From assembly GCF_964019385.1 (NCBI RefSeq), contig NC_088646.1, positions 17,335,554-17,399,553 of the forward strand: DNA of 64,000 nucleotides. Reading direction: 5' to 3'. How positions within the stretch are numbered: position 1 is the first letter of the stretch; each line of letters begins with the position of its first letter. The position numbers and the translations under genes are program-made. The notes beneath the pieces are model-generated. The model was not told where the DNA came from. It searched no databases and saw only the letters and a list, made by a program, of their open reading frames with translations. Below, piece by piece: positions 1 to 24,712 of this stretch. The DNA is from Sycon ciliatum. Taxonomy: Eukaryota; Porifera; Calcarea; Leucosolenida; Sycettidae.

Positions 1-397
1 CATCAAGCGAACACCGAGGTATATACTGTAAACGAAGATCTACTCCAAGGCAGAACAGGCAGCACTGAGACCTGGCTGGCTTTCAAAGAGTCATGACACA
101 AGCTGGTGTTGAAGACCAGGCTGACTCCTACTTGTAGCAGTGAGCAACCAGAATCATGGTCAGATCAAAAATGCAATTCACTGATAGAGCCAGGAGACGA
201 CCTTCAAGTAAAAACTAATGAAGAAAGACTGAGAAAGTAACACACACTGCACTACATGTACAAGATTGCAACATAATAATACTCTAGCAATTCTATCCTC
301 TCTGTTTGGTAAGTCAGCCGGTGAGAAAGAGTATGGATCTGACAGAAGGAAGCTGGCTGCAGTTTCTACCGGTACTGCAGTGAAATACGGCCAGGAG

Positions 398-435
398 CAG
401 GGAGTCGTAAAATACCGGTATTTTACGACTCCCTG
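398..435. repeat. Perfect 38-bp palindrome of the GGGAGTCGTAAAA family
   Basis: The two 19-base halves are exact reverse complements centred between 416 and 417, with arm CAGGGAGTCGTAAAATACC. Related arms recur near 517, 24368, 27040, 27150 and 53255. It could fold into a hairpin if transcribed. Function is unknown. Confidence 0.85.
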
Positions 436-722
436 GCCAGGAACATGCAGGGATGTTGCTGGCCAATCAATACCCACAAGCAAGAGTTCTTAACCCCCAA
501 CTCTTGCTACAAGACAAGTCGGTCTCTTACGACTCCCTGAGTCAGGACAACATAATTATGCGCCTGTGATTCACCCTATAGCCTAACTAACTATTATGAT
601 GCATGACACAGTTTTTCAAAAGAACTATGCAGAAAGGAAACGTGCAGATATACGCGAAGAACAACAAAGATAGCATTGCGGCACGAGTGTAGAAAGCAAG
701 GACTCCAGCACGAGAACTAAGC

Positions 723-922
723 NNNNNNNNNNNNNNNNNNNNNNNNNNNNNNNNNNNNNNNNNNNNNNNNNNNNNNNNNNNNNNNNNNNNNNNNNNNNNN
801 NNNNNNNNNNNNNNNNNNNNNNNNNNNNNNNNNNNNNNNNNNNNNNNNNNNNNNNNNNNNNNNNNNNNNNNNNNNNNNNNNNNNNNNNNNNNNNNNNNNN
901 NNNNNNNNNNNNNNNNNNNNNN
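723..922. other. Assembly gap (200 N)
   Basis: A run of exactly 200 undetermined bases, which is a scaffold gap of nominal size. Open frames crossing it are meaningless. Confidence 0.99.
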
Positions 923-3900
923 GGTTTAGTAAACGTGTACTCTGCACATACAGTCATGTATGTTAAGCATTGCTTGCCACGAGTAAAGCATATGAACTAC
1001 CTGTTGTACGACTTCGACTAAAACCAGGAGCTGAAACACCACCATCGAGAACTTCAACAACCATGCAAGCTCCATACAATGCGTGCCAGACATAAGGCCG
1101 AGGCGAAACCCCTGTGTACCGAACATATGCTTGGCGACAACAGTAGGCTACATTGACGCTATTCGCAGTGCTATTTGAAGTCCTGGTTGTAGTGGCAAGG
1201 CATGTTCTCTTGCTACGTACTGAGTGCCAAGAATTGATAGCAGCAGTGGCAGCAGCAGCAGTCAGTGGCAGTAGCAGCCGCAGCAGTAGCAGCGGCGAAT
1301 TGGTAAAGGCAGTACTGCTGTGAGTACAGGACTAGAACTGTGACCTTGTGAAGTGCAGCGGTTCTGCTGGTTGCTTGTCCATTTCGCCTTGGGTACGCTG
1401 AGGCTAAGGTATCTAGAAGGCCAGAGATCTAGAATTGCACCACGCCTGCCCTTGACCTTGCTTCTCTTGCCAGCCAAGGTTGCATAAGGCCCTCTCGTCA
1501 ATGTCCATGCACGCGCAGAGCAGTCGCCGCTCAAGACCCTATTGGTTGCTAGCTAATTGGTACAGCGTACAGCAGTACACTTGGAGGCGAGCAGCGGTTG
1601 GCGAATGATCCTTATAAAGAGTGCTCAGCTCATGGCGGCATCCTCAACAGGTTGATGGAATCTCACCGAATCGCATCAGGCTGCCATCCTTTGTCAGTAG
1701 TCAGTACCGTGGGCCGAATGTTCTAGGTAACTTAGTTGTGCGCACGTGGAAATGCTGGAAGGCAGAGCTGGAAAGGGAGAATAAAATCACTGCGAGCGAC
1801 AACATTAGCAGAACCAGTACGCTACGTTAGCTGTCATCTGGTATTTCTCAGCAGTGTCTTTGGCGGAGTCACCGCTGTACCGATTAGTAAGCACCGGGAA
1901 AGGTCCAGCTCCAGCATGCTGCTGAAGCGTGTGACAATGTGACCCGGCCTTCTTGCCACACGGCCGCAGGAGTTGCAGGTGAGTTGCTTTCCTGGTTTGC
2001 ACGAGGCGAACAAAACCGTTCCACATGATGGGCTGTACATGTACCAGCAAGGTTTGTCTCTGTCCTGCTCACCCATGCACCTACCTGCAACATGTACTAG
2101 TACCAGTGAGTGTACACTACTAGCACTATCCGAATACACACTGCATTGCTTGTGAGATTGAGAAGCAACCGCGGTATTCTCCCGCAGGCCAACTAAACTT
2201 GCGAAACCCAGGCCTTAAATTATCATGTCGAATTCCGACCTATACAACACTTCACACCGTGTCTTCGATTTGTCTCCATCATGCACTAGGTTTGAATGGC
2301 GGCAACGAGTACTAGTATTCATGGTAGGGTACTACTACTAGGCGATGATTATTGTAAAGCGGGTTTGATCGTAACATGACGCGTACAAGCTACCCTGGCC
2401 TAGCATCAACCCCACCTCGTCCCTACCTACTTGCCATTGGTATCTGCCCTCTGTCATGGCATGACATAATCAACATAATAATCGTATTATCCCCTCAGGG
2501 GCTGTGTAAAGGAGCCAGTGGATGTTGATGTGTCTTATAATTGAAAGCAAAATACTGATAGAGCAAGGTTAGGACTAAAATGTAGTTGAGCTCCAGTATA
2601 CAGGTCATCGCCGTCTGTCGCCTGCCGTGAACCGTCGTCCTCAGACGGCGCGGGGTCCTTGTAAGTTGTAGATATTTCCATGTCCACCCCTGCCCGGCCT
2701 GGTAGGACGCTGTCAAATGCCCCCCCCCCCCCCTCGTCAGCCAGGGACCGTGTGCTTGTAATTGTGTGCGTGCGTAGATCTAGCTACGCGTGTGCAGTGC
2801 CACTAGCCACTACTGCAGTGCCCCAATGATTGTGTGTGCGAGATCTCTGCACCGGCGAGCTGAATGTCACCAGCGTCGCTCAACCATTGGTCAGCTTCCT
2901 CATTTCCCTTGCTTTCTGTCGCATGTCAACATTTCTGTCAGCGTCTCCAGTACACTAGTGGCAGGTTGTACCGTTTCGTCGTTGGATAGTTTAGCATTTG
3001 CTAGATTCGGCATTTCACTGCGACACGGGCAAGCATGGCAAGAGAGCGGAGGAAGGGACATCAAGCTCCGCCGCCCCAGCCTCACCAGCAACTCCGCCGC
3101 TAGCTGCTAGCTACCACCCAGGCACGTGTTGATGCTGGTGGCCAGAACATGTACACCTCCAATTAATGATGTGGAAAGCAAGGACACATTCTCAGCATCA
3201 GGTTGCTAAACATTGCCTCTGTCCGTTGGTCTCCTGCAGACATCTAGCGCTCGTCGCAGTACTATCGCTCCAACAATTCTGCGGCTTATCGTGCCTTCTT
3301 TTGATTGCAACTGCAACCGCAGTGAGAGCGCTTGTTGATACACTATCTTCTGCAACTCACAGGTAGAAAGGTGCTGACAGCAGCAGCAAAACGTGCGGGC
3401 ACGACAGGAGAAAAGTGAGGAGTTGGCAGCAGGGGACGCTAATATCCTTCTTCCGACTTAGTGTTGGGTTGTGCCAGTCCGTGCAGCGAAGAGAGGCAAA
3501 GAAGAGAGTGCGCCTATGTGGATCTAGCTGATGAGTTTAGACCTCCTACCCAACAGTTGTCCTATTCTTCTACTTGGCGATTGCAAACGGTAGAAGTTCT
3601 GTGCTGACAGCAAGGAAGGTGGCTGGCAGTTGACTGGAGAGGTTTGTCATCTTCCAGAAGGAGCGCATTACTATAATACTGAATACTACCAGTCTCAGTT
3701 TAGCCGCCGGAGTGATGTGTGATGTGTACTATGGCAGTAATTGATCAAGACAGCTGAACTAGAAGCACTAATTGCGGGGCCCAGAACCAGTGCTGCGACC
3801 AATGAACAAGGGAGCATTCTTCTCAAAAGGAGAGCGAGCAAGAAGGAAAACGACATCCCCACAGGAATAGGAAGAGAGCTTCGCCCACGTCAGACGTCAG

Positions 3901-4534
3901 TACATGATTTTTCCTGTTCATGTTCATGTGTTGATTAAGGTTAGATTTCGAGGTTGTAAGGTGTGTGTGTGTGGGGGGGGGGGGGGGCAGGAGGTCGATG
4001 ATGATCATTGTAGTACTGGAATGCAATAACATGCATTCATTCTGATTGCGTTGACTTCAGGACACACACAAATGTTAATTAAGGTAAAGCCATGGCTTAA
4101 CGTACGTCGATGTTGAAATCTACATGTACATGATTGTACAGTTTGTCTGAACACTGTACTCACCCTACTCCTCCCCCCCCCCTCCCCACACACACACAAG
4201 TGCGTAGAAAATCTGGAGATTGATTCTATCGGTGATATCAACAAAACGGTTGATATTGGGGAAATCACATAAGTGAAAACGGAAGCTTCCAGGTGTTCGT
4301 TCTCAGTGACTGATGTTTGTATCAGGTTCAAAGTATCAAATTATATCGCAACAGAACTGACCTATATCCTTGGTGCATTCTCTCTCGTATCCAATTTACT
4401 GACCAAAGCACCCCTTTGTAAATACATCACGGTAGCAACTAGCCTGTATGACCGAGCTGAGTCCACATCATCACTAACGTTCTGGAAAATTCATGTGGGC
4501 TAAACACACATCGTAACAATGGGGTATCTCTGTA

Positions 4535-4800
4535 TGAGCTGGGCAGAATACCCATGGGGTAACTTTGTGTGAGTTGAGCACAACAAAATACCCATGGGGT
4601 AACTTTGTGTGCGTTGAGCACACAAAATACCCATGGGGTAACTTTGTGTGAGTTGAACACACAAAATACCCATGGGGTAACTTTGTGTGAGTTGAGCGCA
4701 AAAAAATACCTATGGGGTAACTTTGTGTGCGTTGAGCACACAAATACCCAGGCCATGGTGTAACTTTGTGTGAGTTGAGCACACATGATACCCATGGAGT
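4535..4800. repeat. 39-bp minisatellite
   Basis: About seven head-to-tail copies of a 39 to 41-bp unit carrying TACCCATGGGGTAACTTTGT followed by GTGAGTTGAGCACAC. Two more copies lie at about 4995-5070, past a dispersed-repeat segment. Because 39 is a multiple of three, the minus strand stays open and gives an apparent protein with a 13-residue repeat; I regard that as a by-product of the repeat. Confidence 0.85.
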
Positions 4801-4985
4801 AACTGTCTCAATCTGCGGACAGCACTGTTTCGTCCTTTGTGGACTCATCAGCGCAGCACAGAGAATATGAGGCAGAACCTGATAGCAATGAAAAATCAAT
4901 TTTCCAAAGCGGGCCAGATTTAGACCAAGCCCGAACGTACCTTGCCAGAGTGCTAAAACTGACAAGTCAGTGAGCTCTGCATAAC
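4800..4985. repeat. Dispersed repeat, copy 1
   Basis: This segment matches 21305-21475 closely and 22855-22985 loosely. Shared blocks include GCGCAGCACAGAG, GAGGCAGAACCTGATAGCAA and CCTTGCCAGAGTGCT. It splits the 39-bp minisatellite, which suggests insertion into or co-amplification with it. Element ends could not be defined. Confidence 0.6.
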
Positions 4986-5388
4986 GCAAACAGGAATGAG
5001 TTGAGCACACAATATACCCATGGTGTAACGTTGTGTGAGTTGAGCACAAAAAATACCCATGGTGTAAGTTACTTTGTATGTGCCAAGCATGCTGCATGGC
5101 ACACATGGCAATACATCTTGAGCTTGCTTGGTGATTTGTTTCAACGTTTGTAAATATTGTCCTTGATCTGCTTCATTGTCTGTCCTGTGTGTATGCCGCA
5201 CAGTGTATCTTATCCCTACAACACGGCGGCGTCACTGAAGGCTGTCACCATCACCCATCGCTCGGCAGGATACTGGGCTGAGCAGGCACAGTGGGTGACA
5301 CGGCTCCAAGGACGCAGCAGAGTCCACCGCTCACACGCACTCTTTCCCGGACAGCGCGCTGGTCGCCACTAGGCACTAACCATCCGAC

Positions 5389-17119
<11,731 letters not shown>

Positions 17120-18934
17120 CATGATGCAGTTTAGGCCTGATTCTCTCGGCCAGGTAACTAGCAGCCAGGCATGGTAGCATGACGGACATGAAAACAGTAC
17201 AGTATTGTAATTGTACATGCACACTTGAGTAGCTTTTACAACTATACAGAAACCCTGATCTACTAGCTTATACAAATTCAGTCCAGCATCAAGTCCACAC
17301 ATTGAGTCTCACATGAAGCTTCCATATATCAGATAACGACCAATGTCCACTTACTTTAATTAATTCAACTCCCTCAATCTTATGAATCTCTAGTTGATAC
17401 AAAATTTCAATAGCTTTTCTAGTAGTAGCCAAGTAAGTCTCAGGAATATCTAGTTAGGTTCTGGAAACAGAAAAGTTCACATTTGTAACCTTCTAGATCA
17501 CTTGCTAATGGCTGTATACTTTCCTTTGCTGGATATAATTTATGATGCACAAAGCCTGGGAAAAGTTTCTATAGTATGAGTGACAGAGATTGCTTGGATG
17601 ATAATTATATTGAATACACAATCTGCAAAGTGCAAAGTTTTACCGTTGGCCTTTGCCATTGTCTATTTGTATCAGTCCTATACGAACAAGCTAGTGTGCA
17701 CATAATTTACCACCACTCGTGAATTAGTTGTGTGATATGAATACATTTATTTTAAAAATGCCCCTTCATGCTCGATGAACACCAGGGATTCTATACATGT
17801 TTGAACACTGTCCACTTCAAAGGCTGTAAACAAATAGATTTTTCCCGAATTTGGACCGTGTTGGCTGCTGATTGACCTGGTGAGCTTGCCTTTTGTTTGT
17901 ATGTTCTTTCTGTGCTGTTTATACTGAAATCTTAAGTATGAAAGATCAAGAGTGCTTGAGAGTTCGTGCTTCTAAAAGCATGGCTATCTGTAGTGTTTCT
18001 GGCAGACGCAGGGACAGAGAATCAGCAATGGCCTTATTAGCCACAGTGAGAAATAAAAAGAATGCATCACGGCATTCATTGCACGTCGTGCCCTGGGTAA
18101 AGGTCCTGATCCATTTGCACGGCTAGCCAACCACGCGATCGATGGAGGAACAACAATACTTACTAAGTCAACCCATTCCGTAAGTCAGGCATACCTTCCC
18201 TCCCATTAAACCTTGACACACTCTGCTTGCCTATCGAAAACGAGACTTTACCAAGGTAACCACTGCGTTGCTCTGAGGAATCCAGGGGGGGGGGGGGGCA
18301 ACACATGGTGTGTGTATAGAGGACATCATTGTTGGACAGTTGCCATTTTTCATTGGTTAACTATGTGTACTGTGGGACTTGTCTATTGACAACATAACCA
18401 GCATACAGACTATTGTGCTAGTCAGTAAGTTCTGCCAGCTACATATATACCTGTATGTCCTGCGAGCAGCTAGTTTGTGGCTTGAGGAAATTCAACACTT
18501 CTTCAAGGAAGGACAATAAGGAAACGGCAAAAGAATTCTTGGATATATTACCGCAACTCTCAAAACTGCTTGGCCCAAATGGCAAAATTCCACCGACAGT
18601 GCCTTTCAGTGGCATTCTAGCGCCTCTAAATAATTGAACTATACCCATTATGCATTGCCCAAAATGAATATGATGTGTGAGCAATTTACAGCTGTGTATG
18701 ATCAGGAGTAGGTTAAATGCTGGCGTTGTGCTCCTTTTGCAAAGAACAGCTCAGTCAAATTGGTATATTCCCATAACATATACCACCAGCTTTCCATACA
18801 CCTCCCCCTCGGTTACAGCTTGAGTACACAACTGGAGCGTGCCGTTTTTCTGATTTTTGCTACATGGAGGTTTCTCATAACGGAATCTCAACTTCTTATG
18901 TTAGCAGGAAATGGCAGTAGGCAGAGGTGAGTGT

Positions 18935-18935
<1 letters not shown>

Positions 18936-19027
<92 letters not shown>
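18936..19027. repeat. (CA)n microsatellite
   Basis: About 46 uninterrupted CA dinucleotides. Confidence 0.97.
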
Positions 19028-19029
<2 letters not shown>

Positions 19030-19695
19030 GGCATTCCGGAACTGATTGTGAAGTTGCGCAACCTAGAACCGCATCACAGTCTTCAGTGCCAGTGCACACC
19101 CTGGTATGATGCGGCACTGTTGTGGGCTTGGTTGTCACACAGCCCAATGCGGGGTGGCACTTGCACACTCCGGCGGTGGTCATGCACTCTGTTGTTGTTA
19201 CACAGCCCAATGCGCACCTGCACACTCCGCTGGTCATGTACTCTTGGTTGCATGCATGCTGCCAACCGGGCCCGGATGATAAGGGAGGCAGCTTTTGGTC
19301 ATCACAACACACCGACCGTCCAATTCCCACACCATAAACACAACTCAGTCTCGCAACATGTACTGATCAACATTTTTTAGAAGAGTGAAGCACACATCAT
19401 TTCTAAAGAAACGATCATTTTCGCACGAAATGTGAAATTTCTACTGACATGTCACATGCAAATCAGATAGAGACAATAGTATATTACAGTCCACAGATTC
19501 ACAAAAAGGCAGTCGTCTTGCTTTGACCATATACGGGTCGGGGGATGAACCTTTTCCGCAGTGTTGCACTCGGCAATCCAGTGTGTAGTGCTCTATTATT
19601 AAAAAAATTAGTATATTGCTCAGGTCTATCCTTCCAAATGTAGACAACAACAACCTCACTTGTTTAGCCCATTTTGCCTATTTCAGCCAGATATA

Positions 19696-19886
19696 CAGCG
19701 GTCCCTCTTTAACCCGGCACCATATGCGCTAGGGAAATTCTGCTGGATTAGGGAGAGTGCTGGATTAGAAACTTGATCTGATTTACTGCCGCAGTGCGCA
19801 TGAAAAGGACATTTTGGCAACTGAAAATGATGCTGCTTTATAGAGGGTGCTGGTTTATAAAGTGCTGGATTAAAGACAGCCGACTG
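19696..19886. mobile_element. TA-flanked MITE (191 bp), pogo-like
   Basis: Imperfect terminal inverted repeats of about 25 bp: the left end starts CAGCGGTCCCTCTTTAACCC and the reverse complement of the right end starts CAGTCGGCTGTCTTTAATCC. TA duplications lie at 19694-19695 and 19887-19888. No coding capacity. Assignment to pogo/Tigger rests on the TA target and CAG ends only. Confidence 0.7.
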
Positions 19887-20474
19887 TAGCATCAATACAT
19901 GTACAGGTATCCAGGTCCAAAACCAATTTTGGCTTAATCCGGCTTAAAATGTGCTTGAAGATCCCAGCAGCTAAATGGCTTCTGAATAGACTATTGTTAT
20001 GTACATATTACTTCTGTCATAGTCATCTTCACCGGCAGTGTGGCATTCATCTTTACCCGTTAGTCATAGGTATCTTTACCGGTGGCATCTCAACTGCTCC
20101 TCATCCTGAAATTTGGTCCTTTGTTTTTGATAGTCTCAATTCATGCCGTGCCCTTGTAAATGAACACAAAGCACAATAGAATTAAAGAAATATCATAGAC
20201 AACCCTTCGCACGCACACAGGCGGTTAGGCAAATGTTCATGCTACTTCTTTCGGAAACAACTTTTTTTTGAACCGAGGTACGGAAGTTAGAAGTTGCAAC
20301 TTCAGCGGTATTAGTCATGAAGTTGGAACAACCAACTTCACTAGGTACAGAAGTTACACAAAGAGTGCATGAAACTCTTAGTGTGCAGCTTGAAAGGGTT
20401 GCTGTCACGGCGATTATATCATTTCAGTAATGCAGTGCACACAAGCAGGAATCAAGCAGCTCACCTCAGTGTCA

Positions 20475-23400
20475 CTATGTTCGATGCTCGTCTTCAGCAT
20501 CTTCTTCTCCATCATCACTACTAGGTTCGCCCTGGAGCACGTCGCCAAAGTAACGAGCTCGATAGAAGTGCTGCGAGAACAGAGTAAGGGACAGAGTCCT
20601 ATCCGTGAGACCATTATTTATATATTTTTTATGCACACAGTCATTTGTATCCATATCATTAGTGCATGCCGTTTGTCTTCAGATCTCACTGTTATCAAGC
20701 TGGTACATGTTGCGTTCGGTATCGCAGGTGGCCGTACAGCGCGGACAAGCTAAATATATTCTTAAGCATGCATTTGATCCAATCCAAAGTGCATAGATAA
20801 ACCGCTATCACTAGAGGCTATACGTGTAAAAACTTGGGATAACTGGCAAGAAAAGCCGGTTAGCTAGTTTGCCGAATCAGGCAGCGATCTGTCAAAACTC
20901 ATCGTTCTTTCTAAGAATACAGCTGTCATAACAGCTACCAACCGGCACACCTTTCTTACCATGTGGGTGCCAAACCTATAACATTTTCAGAGCAGTGCTG
21001 GCATCAGAACCCAAGAGGGAACCTGGAAGCAGGCAAGCACACTGTGTTGAGTAGACTCTCCTGACAGTCTCATTGTGTGGCGTCTGTATGTGGCCGGCAT
21101 TGACTGTGGAGGTAACACTCCGGACAGTCTAAAATGCGTGAATCTGATAACATCATGCTGCAAACATAGGACCGGATTAATCAATCCCTCTTTAAAAAGT
21201 ACCTCTTGGCCTGTCTCGGAATCGTGTGGACCGGGTCCGGAGGATGACCGCTCCTCTTCCTCCAATTCATCCTGAACAGCACGTACATAAATCAATTTAA
21301 ACCACTCAATCTGCGGGCAGAACTGCGTCGTCATTTGTGGAATCGTAAGCGCAGCACAGAGAAAATGAGGCAGAACCTGATAGCAATGAAAAAATCCCGG
21401 GCTCGAACGTACCTTGCCAGAGTGCTCAAACTGACAAGTCAGTGAGCTCTGTGTAACGCAAACAGCAAAGGTGCTACCCAACGTGAGAGTTTCCGAACTA
21501 CTACAAGAGCAGGAGCGAAATACTCCCTCTTCGTACAGAACTATTTCATCCTTTGTGGACTCATCATTCATTAACTATTGTCAGCTAGCTGGCTTAGCCT
21601 TGTTTGGTGAATTAGCAGAGCTCAGAGTCACTGGCCTAACCAATTGCAATGGGGCCCGGCCTAGGGAACAATAAAGAATTCGAAAATCGGCTCAAGAGTG
21701 TCAATCGTCCATCATAAACCACAACCACGTGTTGCCAAAACACTATGACTGTACTAGCAAAGTGAGTGCACTGCCTTTGGGTATTTGTAGGCTGGAAAGG
21801 TTGTGTGGTGGTTTTCTGGGCGTCTAGAAACAGCTAGTAACTAGCTTACCAATACTGGTACCCCCTTTAACCTGCCCCCCCCCCCATCACACACATACGC
21901 CAGTCGCGTTGGCCGTGAAAGGAAGAATAATTGATACTCACATGAGTTGGGAATGCGATGCCGAGGGCTACCAATTCCCCCTTGGGCCTCCGTACACCTT
22001 TGTAGCCAGCAGCTGTTATGCAAGGTGGGAAAAAGAAGGAAAATATGACCCCGATGAGCAACACCATAACTAGATCCATCCAGCGCTATGTACATAGTAC
22101 CACCGTGCGTAGTGGTTAATCATGTGATTACGACTTCCACTGTCAGACACACACACACATGTCAACAGAGGTGCACGCCCTAGGGGGATGCATATAATGT
22201 ATACTCTTGCCATAACGATATGTACGGACAATCCAGCGCATGAAGGCTCAATTGTTGTAAACCACAATATTCTGAGACCTACTGCCTCAGTAGATTTGTC
22301 TTACAGCCATGCACATGATTCACGTCTCACCTTGAAAAAATGGCCAAAGAGCGTCTGAGACCATGGCATAATCTGCTGCTGTTCTACAAAGCATAGAGAA
22401 TCATTGTACACACATCCTACACAATGGCTGGAAACTTTGTCACTTTATTGGAACTCAGAGTTTCATGCAATAGCCTGCCGATCATCAGACAACGTATCTT
22501 GTATTCATTATATACAACCAACCAGTATCGCTACATTACCACATGCTGGAATGAGAATGAGAAAGATTCCCATCGTACCACATGTCATATTGTAAGATAA
22601 TTCGAAATAGATTCACTTACACTCTGTCATCTTCAAGTCTTGAATACAGTGTGCAGATTTTACATAATTATCACCAGCTGGAAAATAATAATTTTTGAAA
22701 TACACAGTACATCTAAGTCTCTGCTCACAAAGGGGATTTTCAGTAACAACAATTTTGTTCCACCTTATTTGTAATTCATTCATAGGCAACTTGCCTACAC
22801 TCATGTAACATGAAGCTGTGGGAGGCATACCTCAGAATTACAGTAGCGCCGGGTTTGTCTCAGGCGCATCAGTGCAGCACAGAAAAATCGGGTCGAGCCT
22901 GGCAGCATGGAAAAAGTTTTCTCAAAGCCATGACTAAGCTACACACCTTTCCAAAGTGATCAGGAACTAAATTGACACTTTCAAGCCGCGTAAAGCCAGC
23001 TTGGTGTGATCAAAGAAGCCGACTGAACCACTTTTCACAGATCCATACTTCTATGCTTTCATGGGAATATTTAGCCTGCTTACCTTCCAGCATTATCTGT
23101 GATGTCCATGCATGCGGCAGGGTCACAGTTAAACAGCAAGTACTTGACAACACGTGCATGGTTCTGAAGGGCAGCAGAGTGCAGCGGGGTGTTGCCAGAA
23201 ACCGGACTTTGTTCATCGACATCGGCCCTGAAACAGTTGAGCGAAGAGCAATACCCTTATAACACGACTTTACCAATGGTATGGAGAATGTACTTGGAGA
23301 TGTGTAGCATCTCAACAGTACTGACTTACCCCTCAGCTATCAGCAGCTTCATGATCTCAAGATGACCCCAGAAAGAAGCCAGTTCCAGTGGTGTGTGTCC

Positions 23401-24070
23401 GTTTCCGCACACTGAGGTGGCTATGAGAGCTTTGTCCTTGCCACGCATTTGCCTGATCAACTCCTGGTGCCGGGCAGTCACACATTTGAGACAGTGCAAG
23501 ACAAGAGCACACAAATACTGGTAGATTTTATTTATAATTTATTTTTATACTATTAACACAGCCCTACTGGGAAACAGGTGGAGAAAGAAACGAGGAAAAG
23601 GATGTAGGGACGACATGCCGATCTACATGATGTTCAAACATAGTCTGGTGACAGACTGGTCTTCGAGTAGAGGTACAATGTAGTCTCGTATGGCAGAATT
23701 ACTGTTTCAACACAGTGCTCCATTGAAACGGCCAAGGACGGAGCAAATCATTAATGTACTCCTTCCTGGTAAACCACAAAGGGGCCTCTTCGGTGAGGCT
23801 GAATGCACGGTGTTGCCGATTCATTCAACATTGACTCTTGCCAACTCAGTCTTGGTTGACTACAAACATGATTATGCCCATTAGAGATTTGTTGCCAAAG
23901 CGACTCTGCAGTGTAGGCTACGGTACCGACTCGAGACTACCATTCAAACACTAGCTGCACAGGTCTAACTCTAAGCAGAACTGCCAGAAGGCCAAACTCA
24001 CCTGTATATCGCCACTCACAATGACTTCATGAAATTTGCCAATGTTAGCTTCAGCCGGTAACTGGGCCAT
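20475..24070 (-). CDS. Ankyrin-repeat protein with acidic C-terminal tail
   Basis: Probable cytosolic or nuclear adaptor of 211 residues; the exact family is not assigned. Proposed exons on the minus strand are 24070-24002, 23463-23330, 23227-23084, 22383-22331, 22012-21942, 21271-21203 and 20570-20475. All introns are GT-AG and phases agree throughout (0, 2, 2, 1, 0, 0). The start MAQLPAEANIGKFHEVIVSG leads into ankyrin repeats: GHTPLELASFWGHLEIMKLL, then GNTPLHSAALQNHARVVKYL, then a partial third repeat GRTAADYAMVSDALWPFF. Next comes a basic stretch (GYKGVRRPKGE) and a tail rich in Glu, Asp and Ser ending EEDAEDEHRT. Exons 1-3 are strong. Exons 4-7 are short and rest on splice signals, phase and a sensible peptide. 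In the last exon another frame could read through to a GTGAGC donor. Confidence 0.7.
21305..21475. repeat. Dispersed repeat, copy 2
   Basis: Close match to 4800-4985, with shared blocks GAGGCAGAACCTGATAGCAA and CTGACAAGTCAGTGAGCTCT. It lies in the last part of the ankyrin-gene locus but outside the proposed exons. Confidence 0.6.
22855..22985. repeat. Dispersed repeat, degenerate copy 3
   Basis: Shares the order of blocks with copies 1 and 2 (GCATCAGTGCAGCACAG, then GAGCCTGGCAGCATGG, then a CCAAAGTG block) with many mismatches. Confidence 0.4.
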
Positions 24071-24712
24071 GCTCTGCTCCGCGAGCCTGGGACACCCAAT
24101 GCTCAAGCTCTTATCTCGTCAACAACAAACTAAACTGAAAAAGAGTAACACATTCGCCTGCGAGTTCAAGACTTTTAGCTGTGCATGTGCGCACTACTGA
24201 CACTCAGTCACTACTTAGCGCTGACACTGCAGTACTGCTTGTACCTGTGTACTACTACTAGTACTACTACTACTAGTGTAAGGAAGTATTGTACTGACAG
24301 TGACACTGAGCTGCACAGACTCGGCGCACTGGTTCAAAACTGGCGCTCATTTTGTCGCTTTCAAGCAGGGAGTCGTAAAAGCCCGGGAGAGGACACGGCA
24401 CACATTCCCAGAAAACATCTTTGCCTCGCGCTGCCGGGGAACGCTGCCAGGGAACGGTGTTGCGAGGCAAGGAAATTATTATTTTCGAAAATTGTGATGT
24501 CTTCTTGAAATACTAATTGGGACATTCTCCGATTTCTCTTAGAGCACGGAGACGATTGCTCCGTCGAGTCATCTGATCTCTATTTTCATCCTCAATTCTT
24601 CCAGCTGCCTCACTCATTCTCTCTCAGTTTATCGAAGTTAATTTATTCTGAGGCGCTGGAAATGCAAGACTAGTAAATCTTGTACTTCAATTTTTATTTG
24701 AGTTGGGGTGAA

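Larger units (their letters stand above)
1..5388. other. Gene-poor 5' region
   Basis: I see no supportable coding exon here; the open frames are short, often lack ATG and show no family signature. The interval holds the perfect palindrome at 398-435, a 200-base gap at 723-922, C or G homopolymers near 2721, 3974 and 4170, the 39-bp minisatellite at 4535-4800 and a dispersed-repeat copy at 4800-4985. Promoter sequence for the homeobox gene that starts at 5389 may lie in its last few hundred bases, but no core element is clear. Confidence 0.5.
17120..20474. other. Intergenic region downstream of the homeobox gene
   Basis: AT-rich sequence with no confident gene. A 60-codon ATG frame at 18455-18637 (+) is compositionally plausible but unrecognised. 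The region also holds a G tract near 18286, a long (CA)n run at 18936-19027, a degenerate two-copy repeat at about 19125-19260 and a TA-flanked MITE at 19696-19886. Confidence 0.5.

Noticed and set aside
4439-5106. Minus-strand proteins of up to 210 residues with a 13-residue repeat
   Set aside because: They arise from a 39-bp minisatellite, have no family match and cross an unrelated dispersed repeat.
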